Below, one piece after another: positions 33,687 to 42,173 of a stretch of 64,000 nt of DNA. The translations under genes and the position numbers were made by a program. The stretch's first letter is position 1. Each line of letters starts with the position of its first letter. The notes under the pieces are model-generated. The model saw nothing but the letters and a program-made list of their open reading frames with translations, did not search any database and was not told the DNA's origin. Origin of the DNA: Variovorax paradoxus (GTDB lineage Bacteria > Pseudomonadota > Gammaproteobacteria > Burkholderiales > Burkholderiaceae_C); the NCBI RefSeq assembly GCF_009755665.1, contig NZ_CP046622.1, forward strand, positions 372,001 through 436,000, in the 5' to 3' direction.

Positions 33687-33944
33687 TCAGCCGCGCAGCG
33701 ACTCGATCAGGTCGATGTACTTCTGCTTGGCCGCGTCCGCACTCAATCCCTTTTGCGCGGTCCACGCGTCCCACTTGGCGCGCGCGACGATGTCGCTGAA
33801 GCTCGGCTTCTTGGCGGTGTTGTCGCCCTCGGTGGCCTGCTTGAAGAGGCCGTAGATCTTGAGCAGCGTCGGGTTGTCGGGGCGCTCGGCCAGCAGCTTG
33901 GAGTTGGCTTGGGCGGCTTCGAATTGGGCGTTGAGGTCGGACAT
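33687..33944 (-). CDS. Acyl-CoA-binding protein (ACBP)
   Basis: 85 residues, the standard ACBP length. The four-helix ACBP pattern is complete: LNAQFEAAQANSKLLAERPD, TLLKIYGLFKQATEGDN with the ligand-binding Tyr and Lys, ARAKWDAWTAQKGLS, and AKQKYIDLIESLRG. It binds long-chain acyl-CoA in the cytosol and buffers or carries it. The gene ends 9 bases after the convergent CoA-transferase stop. ACBP is common in this bacterial group though rare in bacteria at large. Confidence 0.92.
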   Translation of the reverse strand: MSDLNAQFEAAQANSKLLAERPDNPTLLKIYGLFKQATEGDNTAKKPSFSDIVARAKWDAWTAQKGLSADAAKQKYIDLIESLRG

Positions 33945-34018
33945 GCGTGGTCTGTTGAAAAGCGAAGAGTACGCATCTTAAGTGGCGCGGTACCTGCGGG
34001 TACCAGCCGCCGGCCGTC

Positions 34019-34867
34019 TCAGTCCGACAGCCCCGCCCGCGCCAGTTCCACGTCCAGCCGTTCCTTCGCATCCACCGGCTCCAGGGCCGCGGCCTTTTCG
34101 TACAGCTGCGTGGCTTCGCCCATGCGCGCGTCGCCGTGCAGCATGAGCAGCGCGCGGCCGTATTCCATCAGCGCGCTGGCCGAATGGGGGTTCAGCGCAA
34201 GGCCGCGCTTGAACAGCTCGACCGAAACGTCGGCCCGCACGCCGTAGGTCATGCGCCCGACCAGCGCGCCCACCTTGTCGATCACCTCGGCATGGAAGGC
34301 GGCCAGTGCAATGTGCGCGTCGGCATGGTCCGGCTGCAGCTCGATCACGCGTTCGAGCGCACCCTTGAGCTTGCTGCCCAGGCCCTGCGCCAGCGCGCGC
34401 GCCACGCTGATGCCCTGGCTGTAGCGGCCGAGGGCGTAGGCCTGCCAGTAGAGCGCCTGGCAGTTGTCGGGCTCGGCGGTGGCCTGTGCGCCGGCGCGTT
34501 CGATGACCTGCCGGAACATCGAAAGCCGCACCGATTCGCGGGGCTCGAGATAGTTGGCGTAAATGGCGGTGGCCTGATTGGCCAGCACCAGGCCCTCGGG
34601 TCCGTGCAGCAGGCCAAGCGCGGCGGCGCGCTCGAACTCCCCGCTGTGATACAGCGCCCAGCCGTCCGCCAGCGGATGCTCCTTCTCCGGCGGCGGCAAG
34701 GGGTGGCCGGCATGAAGGCGCAGCCACTGCGACAGCAACGTGTTCGCGTCGTAGCGCGGCACGTCGGCGTAGGGCAGCGGCGTCCAGGGTTCCGCCGGTG
34801 CCGCCGCGGCAACATGGCCGGCGGACATCAGCGAAAGCGGTTTGAAGTCTGGATGGGGCATGGTCAT
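34019..34867 (-). CDS. TPR-like protein coupled to TetR regulator
   Basis: 282 residues. The C-terminal two thirds contain tetratricopeptide-like helices: ALERVIELQPDHADAHIALA, LFKRGLALNPHSASALMEYG and QLYEKAAALEPVDAKERLDV. The N-terminal third is Pro-rich (APAEPWTPLPYADVPRYD) and lacks a signal peptide. Its ATG directly follows the TAG of the TetR gene (34865-34870), so the two are translationally coupled. The protein probably serves as a scaffold or sensor partner. No catalytic motif is visible. Confidence 0.75.
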   Translation of the reverse strand: MTMPHPDFKPLSLMSAGHVAAAAPAEPWTPLPYADVPRYDANTLLSQWLRLHAGHPLPPPEKEHPLADGWALYHSGEFERAAALGLLHGPEGLVLANQATAIYANYLEPRESVRLSMFRQVIERAGAQATAEPDNCQALYWQAYALGRYSQGISVARALAQGLGSKLKGALERVIELQPDHADAHIALAAFHAEVIDKVGALVGRMTYGVRADVSVELFKRGLALNPHSASALMEYGRALLMLHGDARMGEATQLYEKAAALEPVDAKERLDVELARAGLSD

Positions 34868-35572
34868 CTAGGCCGCCAGATCGATGGGCGCAACCGACGG
34901 CGCGTCGCTTGCCGGATCTTCGCCGCTGTAGGCGTTGCTGAGTGTCAGCAAATGCCTCCGCTGGTCTCGCCCGAGATAGGGCGCGAGCAGGTGGAGCGTG
35001 TGCTGGCCACCGCGCATCAGCGCGCCTTGCGCGTGCGCGGGTTCGAGCGCTTCGCGCGGGTTGCGCACGTATTCGTAGCTCAGCCAATAGGTCAGCACCA
35101 CCACCATGCTTTGCGCCAGGGTATCGACCTCGTGGGCGTCGATGTCGAGATGCCCGGACCGGCTCAGCCCTGCAATCAGCACGCGGATGGCGCGCGCCTT
35201 GTTCTTCAGCACCAGCTGGAACTGCGTCTCCAGGTGCCGGTTCTTGCTGAGCAGGTCGTTCAGGTCGCGGTAGAGAAAGCGGTAGCGCCAGATCAACTCG
35301 AACAGGCTGTGCATGAAAAACCAGGCGTCTTCCACGTCGTGCACGCCCTCGCTGGCATGCAGGAGCTCATTGAGCTCGGCCTCGTAGCTCTCGTAGAGCT
35401 TGTTGATCAGCTCTTCCTTGGCGGGGTAGTGGTAGTAGAGATTGCCGGGACTGATATTGAGCTCGCCCGCCACCAGCGTGGTGGAGACGTTCGGCTCCCC
35501 GAAGCGGTTGAACAGCTCCAGTGCGGCTTCGAGAATGCGTTGCGCTGTGCGGCGTGGCGCCTTCTTGGCCAT
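34868..35572 (-). CDS. TetR-family regulator (PhaD-like)
   Basis: 234 residues. The N-terminal helix-turn-helix is RILEAALELFNRFGEPNVST then NISPGNLYYHYPAKEELINK, a classical TetR domain. The ligand domain contains DAWFFMHSLFELIWRYRFLY and SYEYVRNPREALEPAH. The sequence around LYYHYPAKEEL and the long helical C-terminal half resemble PhaD-type regulators, and a phasin gene is the next gene upstream on the same strand. A role in PHA or acyl-CoA control is therefore plausible but not proven. The 145-base gap upstream shows no clear operator. Confidence 0.8.
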   Translation of the reverse strand: MAKKAPRRTAQRILEAALELFNRFGEPNVSTTLVAGELNISPGNLYYHYPAKEELINKLYESYEAELNELLHASEGVHDVEDAWFFMHSLFELIWRYRFLYRDLNDLLSKNRHLETQFQLVLKNKARAIRVLIAGLSRSGHLDIDAHEVDTLAQSMVVVLTYWLSYEYVRNPREALEPAHAQGALMRGGQHTLHLLAPYLGRDQRRHLLTLSNAYSGEDPASDAPSVAPIDLAA

Positions 35573-35717
35573 GTCAGTCCCCGTTTTGTCTCTTGTGGGG
35601 ACACTCTAGCGTATGTACACAGCGCCTTGAACAACGCGGGGCAATGTTTTGCGGCAGCACGCGTTGTGCAGTGCCGCAAAAGAAGGGGTGGCTACCCCTC
35701 TCTGCCAGGCAGGCGGT

Positions 35718-36221
35718 CTAGCCGGCCTTGGTGCTGCGCCGCACGGTCTTCTTGGGAGCGGCAGCGGGCGCCGCACTGCGGCCTGCTGTCTTGCGGCTTG
35801 CCCGAGCGGGGGCGGCGGCCGGTTTTTTCTCGCTGCGCTGCAGCTCGGCTTCGAGCGCCGCCACGCGGGCCTGCAGCGCGGCATAGTCGGCGGCCGAAGG
35901 CAGGCCGAGCTTTTCGAGGGCGCGCGCCACGCGCTCTTCGAAGATGTTCTCGAGCTTGCCCCACTGGCCGGCAGCCTTGGTACCGAATTCGCTCGCAAAG
36001 CCGGCCATGCGCGTTTGCGCCTGCGCAAGTGTTTCCTCGGCGGCGGCCTGGGTTTTCTTCTGCATGCCGGCGCCGTCCTTCACCAGCGCCTCGAAAGCCT
36101 TGCTGCCCTCCTGCTGCATCTTGGCAAAGGCACCGAGCCCCGCCAGCCAGATCTGCTGGGCGGAATCCTTGATGCGGTCGGCACCTTTGTTGTTGCCGTT
36201 CTCGTCGTCCTGCGTAGCCAT
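35718..36221 (-). CDS. Phasin-family PHA granule protein
   Basis: 167 residues. The first 110 residues form the phasin helical domain: RIKDSAQQIWLAGLGAFAKM, EGSKAFEALVKDGAGMQKKT and NIFEERVARALEKLGLPSAA. The C-terminal 50 residues are Ala/Lys/Pro-rich and basic (KKPAAAPARASRKTAGRS and on), as in PhaF-type phasins, whose basic tail binds DNA and tethers granules to the nucleoid. A short heptad stretch YAALQARVAALEAELQ separates the two parts. It coats PHA granules in the cytoplasm. Confidence 0.88.
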   Translation of the reverse strand: MATQDDENGNNKGADRIKDSAQQIWLAGLGAFAKMQQEGSKAFEALVKDGAGMQKKTQAAAEETLAQAQTRMAGFASEFGTKAAGQWGKLENIFEERVARALEKLGLPSAADYAALQARVAALEAELQRSEKKPAAAPARASRKTAGRSAAPAAAPKKTVRRSTKAG

Positions 36222-36282
36222 GCGGAATGTTCCTGTGAAAACAATCGGGCTACTCTAGCCGCAAGACGCCTCTGCCTTTAGA

Positions 36283-36304
36283 GCTTCACGTCTATGAGTG
36301 AAGC
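36283..36304 (-). terminator. Hairpin after the thioesterase gene
   Basis: GCTTCAC-N8-GTGAAGC forms a 7-bp stem 7 bases past the thioesterase stop on the minus strand. No T run follows, so the assignment is weak. Confidence 0.3.
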
Positions 36305-36310
36305 CTGAGG

Positions 36311-36757
36311 CTAGGCCTTCCCCGCCGCCCGGCTCGCGTCCAAGTGGGTCTTGGCCCGTTCGGCCAGCGCCATTTCGCCCGGGGTGCCCGGCACATACGC
36401 CTGCACCGGGAGCGGGCGGCCGTGCGAATCGACCGAGACGAAGACGATCAGGCATTCGGTGGTCTTGTCCATGGTGCCGCCCTTCATGTCGCCGCTGCGC
36501 ACCTCGACCGAGATGTTCATGCTGGTGGAGCCGGTGTAGGCCAGCCGGGCCTCCACCTCGACCAGGTCGCCGATCATGATCGGGTGGTGAAAGCGGATGC
36601 TGCCGATGAACGCCGTCACGCAGTAGCGCTTGGCCCAGCTGGTGGCGCAGGCGTAGCCGGCTTCGTCGATCCACTTCATGACGGTGCCGCCATGAACCTT
36701 GCCGCCGAAGTTGACGGTGCTGGGCTCGGCCAGAAATCGAAGTGTGATGGAGGACAT
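36311..36757 (-). CDS. Acyl-CoA thioesterase, hotdog (YciA/BFIT) type
   Basis: 148 residues. The hotdog helix carries VHGGTVMKWIDEAGYACATS with the catalytic Asp, preceded by a strand STVNFGGK. The block IRFHHPIMIGDLVEVEARLA and the strand SMNISVEVRSGD are typical of the cytosolic acyl-CoA hydrolase group. It cleaves acyl-CoA to free acid and CoA. The C-terminal tail (ALAERAKTHLDASRAAGK) is helical. It is a monocistronic gene between the phasin and the LysR gene. Confidence 0.88.
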   Translation of the reverse strand: MSSITLRFLAEPSTVNFGGKVHGGTVMKWIDEAGYACATSWAKRYCVTAFIGSIRFHHPIMIGDLVEVEARLAYTGSTSMNISVEVRSGDMKGGTMDKTTECLIVFVSVDSHGRPLPVQAYVPGTPGEMALAERAKTHLDASRAAGKA

Positions 36758-36850
36758 GCGCCGCCTTTTTGTGGGCTGTGTTGGTGGGAGCCCCGATTAT
36801 GCGAGCGCCCGCCCCCGCAAATGCGCGCCGCCGGTCGGCGCCGCGCACGC

Positions 36851-37747
36851 TCAGCCCCCGCCGAACAGCTCTGCCAGGGTGCGCCGGAGCCATGCGTTGC
36901 CGGCGTCCGCATGGAACCGCTCGTGCCAGTGCTGCTTCACGGCATAGGCGGGCAGCTCGAAGGGCGGCTCCAGCAGCTTCACCGGCTCCTGCGTGGCGAG
37001 CACCTTTCCAAGGATGCTGGGCACGATCACGATGAGCTCGGTGTGCGCCACGATGCGCGCCACGCTCAGGAAGCTCGAAAGGCTGGTCACCACATTTCGC
37101 TTCAGCCCAAGCCGCGCGATGGTCTTGTCGACAATGGCGTGGCCGGTGCCTGAGGAGGCCACCACCGCGTGCGCCTCGGTCTCGAAGCGCTTGCGCGTGA
37201 GCCGGTCGCCGATGCGCGGATGGTTGCGCGCCGCCAGGCAGACGAAGTTCTGCATGAAGAGCGTCTGCTGGTAGAAGCCCGCATCGAGCTGCGGCATGAA
37301 GCCCACCGCCAGGTCGACCGCGCCGTCTTCCAGCCGCCTGCCGCTGTCGGTGGAAATGATTTCTGTCTCGATGCGCACCCCCGGGGCCGCATGCCGCAGG
37401 TGGTCGAGCAGGCCGGGCAGCAGCACCACCTCGCTGATGTCGGTCATGCAGATGCGAAAGCTGCGCGCTGCGGTGGCCGGGTCGAAGCTGGCGCGCCCGC
37501 CCTTGGCCCGGTTCAGGCGGTCGAGGATGTCCAGCACCAGCGGCTGGATCTGGCGCGCGTAGGGTGTGGGCTCCATGCCGCGCGAAGTGCGTACGAACAG
37601 CTTGTCGCCGAAATGCGTTCGCAGCCGCGCCAGCGCCGTGCTGGCCGCCGATTGGGAAATGCCCAGCCGCTCGGCCGCGCTCGACACGTTCGCCGTCTTG
37701 TAGACCTCGTCGAAAACCAGCAGCCATTCGAGATCGAGCTGGGCCAT
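36851..37747 (-). CDS. LysR-family regulator of the gentisate operon
   Basis: 298 residues from the Met at 37747, with GAGGAG nine bases upstream; the longer frame is rejected. The N-terminal winged helix reads LEWLLVFDEVYKTANVSSAA and ERLGISQSAASTALARLRTH, followed by a linker helix. The effector domain begins SFRICMTDISEVVLLPGLLD, as in the NahR/LinR-like subgroup that senses aromatic acids. It is divergent from gentisate dioxygenase with 148 bases between starts. The inducer is probably 3-hydroxybenzoate or gentisate, inferred from context. Confidence 0.88.
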   Translation of the reverse strand: MAQLDLEWLLVFDEVYKTANVSSAAERLGISQSAASTALARLRTHFGDKLFVRTSRGMEPTPYARQIQPLVLDILDRLNRAKGGRASFDPATAARSFRICMTDISEVVLLPGLLDHLRHAAPGVRIETEIISTDSGRRLEDGAVDLAVGFMPQLDAGFYQQTLFMQNFVCLAARNHPRIGDRLTRKRFETEAHAVVASSGTGHAIVDKTIARLGLKRNVVTSLSSFLSVARIVAHTELIVIVPSILGKVLATQEPVKLLEPPFELPAYAVKQHWHERFHADAGNAWLRRTLAELFGGG

Positions 37748-37895
37748 CAAGCATCTCCTCGGCGGCCAAATGAAGCCACCACTATCGAAAAACAGGATCG
37801 CAGCTATCGGCATGGCTGCATTGCGCCAATAGTAGTACCGGCGGAAGATAGCCGCTCCCCCGGAGACAAAAGGCCGCGCCAAGGGCCCAACCGCC
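37748..37895. promoter_or_regulatory. Divergent LysR/gentisate promoter region
   Basis: The 148 bases between the two divergent genes must hold both promoters. An inverted repeat GCAGC-N10-GCTGC lies at 37800-37819 with further repeated CTATCG words at 37782 and 37804. This is a candidate LysR site, but the T-N11-A core is not clear. Confidence 0.35.
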
Positions 37896-38981
37896 ATGAA
37901 TCCATCAGCCCAGAAACCAGCCGCCCCGGCCCATGCCAACGCCGCCGAGCGGCGCGACTACTACGAGCGCATCCGCCCGCTGAACCTCACGCCGCTGTGG
38001 GAGTTGCTGCACGCCCTGGTGCCGCGCGAGCCCACCACCCCGTGCGTGCCGGCGCTCTGGCGCTACGACGAGATCCGCCCGCTGCTGATGGAATCGGCCG
38101 ACCTCATCACCGCCGAAGAAGCGGTGCGCCGCGTGCTCGTGCTCGAAAACCCGGCGTTGCCCGGCAACTCGTCCATCACCCAATCGATCTACGCCGGCCT
38201 GCAGCTCATCATGCCGGGCGAGGTGGCGCCTTCGCACCGCCACGTGCAGTCGGCGCTGCGCTTCATCGTCGACGGCAAGGGCGCCTACACCACGGTAGGC
38301 GGCGAGCGCACCACCATGTACCCGGGCGACTTCATCATCACGCCGTCGTGGGCCTGGCACGACCACGGCAACGAGGGCGTCGGCGGTACCGTGGAACCGG
38401 TGGTCTGGCTCGACGGACTCGACATTCCGATGCTGCGCTTCTTCGACGCCGGCTTTGCAGAGAACGACGACGCCAAGGTGCAGCACGTGGCGCGCCCCGA
38501 GGGCAACAGCCTCGCGCGCTTCGGCCACAACATGGTGCCGGTGCGCCACGACCACGTGTCGCCCACCTCGCCGATCTTCAACTACCCCTACGCCCGCAGC
38601 CGCGAGGCGCTGGCCCTGCTGCAGAAGCAGGAAGCGCCCGATGCCTGGCTGGGCCACAAGCTGCGCTACGTCAACCCGCTGACCGGCGGCGCACCGATGC
38701 CCACCATCGGCACCCACCTGCAGCTGCTGCCCAAGGGCTTTGCAGGCAAAACGCACCGCGCCACCGACGGCGCCGTCTACAGCGTGGTCGAAGGCCGCGG
38801 CACGGCACACATCGCCGGCCAGCGCTTCGAATTCGGCCCGCGCGACACCTTCGTCGTTCCGTCGTGGGCGCCGCTGCGCCTTTCGGCAACGGGCGAAGAC
38901 GTGGTGCTGTTCAGCTTCTCCGACCGTCCGGTGCAGCAGGCCATGGGCGTGCTGCGCGAAGCCTTTCTCGAAGACGCCTGA
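37896..38981 (+). CDS. gtdA: Gentisate 1,2-dioxygenase
   Basis: 361 residues, a double-cupin iron enzyme that opens gentisate to maleylpyruvate. Iron ligands of the first cupin are H114 and H116 ([13 protein letters not shown]) and H155/H157 ([10 protein letters not shown]). The second cupin ([20 protein letters not shown]) has lost most ligands, as is normal. The N-terminal helix [20 protein letters not shown] and the block HLQLL are family standards. It is the first gene of the cluster, divergent from LysR, and the fumarylpyruvate hydrolase gene follows 72 bases later. Confidence 0.92.
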   Translation: MNPSAQKPAAPAHANAAERRDYYERIRPLNLTPLWELLHALVPREPTTPCVPALWRYDEIRPLLMESADLITAEEAVRRVLVLENPALPGNSSITQSIYAGLQLIMPGEVAPSHRHVQSALRFIVDGKGAYTTVGGERTTMYPGDFIITPSWAWHDHGNEGVGGTVEPVVWLDGLDIPMLRFFDAGFAENDDAKVQHVARPEGNSLARFGHNMVPVRHDHVSPTSPIFNYPYARSREALALLQKQEAPDAWLGHKLRYVNPLTGGAPMPTIGTHLQLLPKGFAGKTHRATDGAVYSVVEGRGTAHIAGQRFEFGPRDTFVVPSWAPLRLSATGEDVVLFSFSDRPVQQAMGVLREAFLEDA

Positions 38982-39053
38982 AAGCCGGCCTCACTTCTTC
39001 CTTCTCTTTTCTTTTGTCTCGACCACGTGCCGCCCCGCGCGGCAGGAGCCCTC

Positions 39054-39758
39054 ATGTCCTTCCTCTTCACGCCTCCTTCCATCGTCGGCCTGCCCATCGT
39101 GGGTTCGGGCGACCTGTTTCCCGTGCGCCGCGTCTACTGCGTCGGCCGCAACTACGCGGCGCACGCACGCGAGATGGGCTTCGACCCCGACCGCGAGCCG
39201 CCGTTCTTCTTCTGCAAGCCCAATGACGACGCCTCGGTGGTGCCTGTGGCCGAAGGCGAAACCGGCGCCATTCCGTATCCGCCGCTCACCAGCAACTACC
39301 ACTACGAAGCCGAACTCGTCGTGGCCATCGGCAAGGGCGGCAGGAACATCGCTGTGGAACAGGCGGCCGGCCACATCCACAGCTACGCCGTGGGCCTGGA
39401 CATGACTCGCCGCGACCTGCAGATGAAGATGCGCGAAGCCGGCCGGCCGTGGGAGATCGGCAAGGCGTTCGACTTCTCGGCGCCCATTGCGCCGCTGCGC
39501 ACGCTGGCCGACGTGGGCGAGATCAATGCCGGCGCCATCACGCTCGAAGTCGACGGCCAGGTGCGGCAGAACAGCGACATCACGCACCTGATCTGGTCGG
39601 TGAACGAAGTGATTGCCAATCTGTCGACGCTTTTCGCGCTGCAGCCTGGCGACCTGATCTTCACGGGCACGCCCGAAGGCGTGGGCGCGGTCAAGCCGGG
39701 CCAGACGATCAAGGTGAGCATCGACAAGCTCCCCTCGCTCACCGTGCGCATCGATTGA
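39054..39758 (+). CDS. nagK: Fumarylpyruvate hydrolase (FAH family)
   Basis: 234 residues from the ATG at 39054, with AGGAG seven bases upstream. FAH-fold landmarks: VYCVGRNYAAHAREMGFDPD, then PFFFCKPNDDASVVP, HYEAELVVAIGKGG with metal-binding Glu residues, GLDMTRRDLQ with the Asp, and LQPGDLIFTGTPEGVGAVKP. It splits fumarylpyruvate (or maleylpyruvate) into fumarate or maleate and pyruvate. No glutathione-dependent maleylpyruvate isomerase gene is present nearby. The 3-hydroxybenzoate hydroxylase gene follows 28 bases downstream. Confidence 0.9.
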   Translation: MSFLFTPPSIVGLPIVGSGDLFPVRRVYCVGRNYAAHAREMGFDPDREPPFFFCKPNDDASVVPVAEGETGAIPYPPLTSNYHYEAELVVAIGKGGRNIAVEQAAGHIHSYAVGLDMTRRDLQMKMREAGRPWEIGKAFDFSAPIAPLRTLADVGEINAGAITLEVDGQVRQNSDITHLIWSVNEVIANLSTLFALQPGDLIFTGTPEGVGAVKPGQTIKVSIDKLPSLTVRID

Positions 39759-39786
39759 CGGAACGCTGCGCAGAAGAGGCCTCGCA

Positions 39787-41067
39787 ATGAGCACATCTCC
39801 CACGAAGAACCCGCCTCGCGTGCTGCTCGTCGGCGGTGGCATCGGCGGCATGGCGGCCGCGCTGGCGCTGGCGCGCCTTGGTGTTTCCATCGACCTGCTC
39901 GAGCAGAGCGCCACCATCGGCGAAATCGGCGCCGGCCTGCAGCTCGGCCCCAACGCTTTTGCAGCGCTCGACGCACTGGGCGTGGGCGAGGCGGTGCGCC
40001 GCAACTCGGTGTTCACCGACCGGCTGGTGATGATGGACGCCGTCGATTGCGGCGAAGTCGCATCGGTGCCCGTGGGCGAGGCCTTCCGCGCACGCTTCAA
40101 GAATCCGTATGCGGTGAGCCACCGCGCCGACCTGCACGGCGCCATCCATGAGGCGGTGAAGCAGCACCCGCTCATCCGCTTTCACACGTCGGCGCAGGTC
40201 GAGTCGATCGACATCGGCGGCGGCAAGGCGCGGGGCGTGGTTGCCGTCACGCGCGACGGCCGGCGCTTCACGGCCGACGCCATCGTGGGCTGCGACGGCG
40301 TGAAATCGGTGGTGCGCGCCCAGCTCGTCGGCGACGAGCCGCGCGTTTCGGGCCATGTGGTGTACCGCGCGGTGGTGCCGGTGGCCGACATGCCGGCCGA
40401 CCTGCGCTGGAATGCGCCCGTGGTCTGGGCCGGGCCCAACTGCCATCTGGTGCACTATCCGCTGCGCCATGGCGAGCAATACAACCTGGTCGTCACCTTC
40501 CACAGCCGCGAGCAGGAAGAGTGGGGCGTTTCCGACGGCAGCAAGGAAGAAGTGCTGTCGTACTTCGAGGGCGTGCATGCGCGACCGCGCCAGCTGCTCG
40601 ACCGGCCGACCTCGTGGCGCCGCTGGAGCACGGCCGACCGCGATCCGGTGGAGCGCTGGAGCGAGGGCCCGGCCACGCTGCTCGGCGACGCCGCGCATCC
40701 CATGATGCAGTACCTCGCGCAGGGCGCCTGCATGGCGATCGAAGACGCCGTCACGCTCGGCGCCGCGGTGCAGGCCTGCAATTTCGACATGCCCGCCGCC
40801 TTCAAGCTCTACGAGGCCGCGCGCATTCCGCGCACCGCGCGCGTGGTGCTGTCGGTGCGCGAAATGGGGCGCCTGTATCACGCCAAGGGCGTGGAGCGGC
40901 TGGTGCGCAACAGCCTTTGGGTAGGCCGCACGCCCGAACGCTTCTACGATGCGGTCGAATGGCTCTATGCCTGGCGGCCCGAGCATTGCCTGGACGATGC
41001 GCCGGAGCGGCTGCGACCACTCGCGGCGGCGGGTGCCGACGCCGCGGCCGTGCTTTCCCCGCACTGA
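39787..41067 (+). CDS. 3-Hydroxybenzoate 6-monooxygenase (NagX/MhbM-like)
   Basis: 426 residues, a group A flavin monooxygenase. The FAD loop GGGIGG is at residues 16-21, a second FAD motif is in AIVGCDGVKSVVR, and GDAAHPMMQYLAQGACMAIE has its Asp at residue 301. The salicylate-hydroxylase-like block WNAPVVWAGPNCHLVHYPLR precedes it. It hydroxylates 3-hydroxybenzoate at C6 to gentisate with NADH and O2, feeding the dioxygenase encoded upstream. Salicylate 5-hydroxylation needs a multicomponent enzyme, so 3-hydroxybenzoate is the better substrate guess. Confidence 0.85.
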   Translation: MSTSPTKNPPRVLLVGGGIGGMAAALALARLGVSIDLLEQSATIGEIGAGLQLGPNAFAALDALGVGEAVRRNSVFTDRLVMMDAVDCGEVASVPVGEAFRARFKNPYAVSHRADLHGAIHEAVKQHPLIRFHTSAQVESIDIGGGKARGVVAVTRDGRRFTADAIVGCDGVKSVVRAQLVGDEPRVSGHVVYRAVVPVADMPADLRWNAPVVWAGPNCHLVHYPLRHGEQYNLVVTFHSREQEEWGVSDGSKEEVLSYFEGVHARPRQLLDRPTSWRRWSTADRDPVERWSEGPATLLGDAAHPMMQYLAQGACMAIEDAVTLGAAVQACNFDMPAAFKLYEAARIPRTARVVLSVREMGRLYHAKGVERLVRNSLWVGRTPERFYDAVEWLYAWRPEHCLDDAPERLRPLAAAGADAAAVLSPH

Positions 41068-41139
41068 CCGGCACCGACGACCAACCATTTTTTTTCCCGT
41101 CATCACTATTCGAGGCCGCAGGCCCAGGAGACAACAACC

Positions 41140-42129
41140 ATGAACTTCTCTTCACGCGCATTGCTGGCAGGCGTGCTTGCCGCGGCCACCGCCGTCCTCG
41201 GCACCAACGCCTTGGCGCAGGCCAGCGACTATCCGAGCAAGCCGGTGACGCTGGTCACGCCCTTTGCCGCCGGCAGCGGGCCCGACGCGGTGCTGCGCCT
41301 GGTTTCGGACAAGCTCTCGCGCCTGTGGAACCAGCGCGTGGTGGTCGACAACCGGCCGGGCGGCGGCGGCTTCATCGCCATCGACCAGGCACGCCGCGCC
41401 GCGCCCGATGGCTACACGCTGCTGCAGCTCGACAGCGAGCACGTGGCCGCGCTGCCGCACCTGTACAAGTCGCGCAACTTCGTCACCCTGCAGCATTTCG
41501 ACCCGGTGGCCTCGCTGTTCCGCACGCCGTTTTTCGTCGCGGTTTCCAGCGAATCGAAGCTGAAGAACATGGGCGACCTGATCGCCGAAGCCAAAGCCAA
41601 CCCCGAGGCGATGGTCTATGGATCGTGGGGCGTGGGTAGCCCGGGCCACCTGGGTGCGCAGCAGCTCGAGGCGCTCACGGGCATTCGCATGCGGCATGCA
41701 CCGTATCGCGAGGTGTCGCAGCTGTATTCGAACGTGGGCACCGGCGAAGTGCCGTGGGCCTTCGCGAGCATTCCGTCGAGCCAGGGCATCTACAAGGCTG
41801 GCAAGCTGCGCTACATCGCCGTGGCGGCGCCCAAGCGCATTCCCCAGATGCCCGACGTGCCCACCATGGCGGAGGCGGGCGGGCCGGCGTCGCTCGAGGT
41901 CAACTCTTTTGTCTCGCTGCTCGCGCCCAAGGGCGTGCCGGCGGCGGTCAAGGCGAAAATCAACGCCGACGTGGCCAAGGTGATTGCCGACCCCGAGATC
42001 CGCGCCCGCTTCGACACCTTCGCCTTCGAGCCGTTGGCTTGGTCGCCAGAAGAAATCGAGCGCAACGCCGAGGCCAAGTCCAAGGTGTACGGCGACCTGG
42101 TCCGCCGGGGCAACATCAGCCTTGAGTAG
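41140..42129 (+). CDS. Bug-type tripartite tricarboxylate receptor 1
   Basis: 329 residues. A signal peptide (MNFSSRALLAGVLAAATAVL) precedes the Bug/TctC fold: YPSKPVTLVTPFAAGSGPDA, then WNQRVVVDNRPGGGGFIAID and SWGVGSPGHLGAQQLEALTG, ending LAWSPEEIERNAEAKSKVYG. Bug proteins bind small carboxylic acids such as aromatic or amidated acids in the periplasm. The gene follows the hydroxylase by 72 bases within the operon, so it may capture 3-hydroxybenzoate or gentisate. No TctA or TctB gene is nearby. Confidence 0.88.
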   Translation: MNFSSRALLAGVLAAATAVLGTNALAQASDYPSKPVTLVTPFAAGSGPDAVLRLVSDKLSRLWNQRVVVDNRPGGGGFIAIDQARRAAPDGYTLLQLDSEHVAALPHLYKSRNFVTLQHFDPVASLFRTPFFVAVSSESKLKNMGDLIAEAKANPEAMVYGSWGVGSPGHLGAQQLEALTGIRMRHAPYREVSQLYSNVGTGEVPWAFASIPSSQGIYKAGKLRYIAVAAPKRIPQMPDVPTMAEAGGPASLEVNSFVSLLAPKGVPAAVKAKINADVAKVIADPEIRARFDTFAFEPLAWSPEEIERNAEAKSKVYGDLVRRGNISLE

Positions 42130-42173
42130 CTGTCATCATTACGTTTTTTCACATTTCCCTTTTTTCACCTTCC

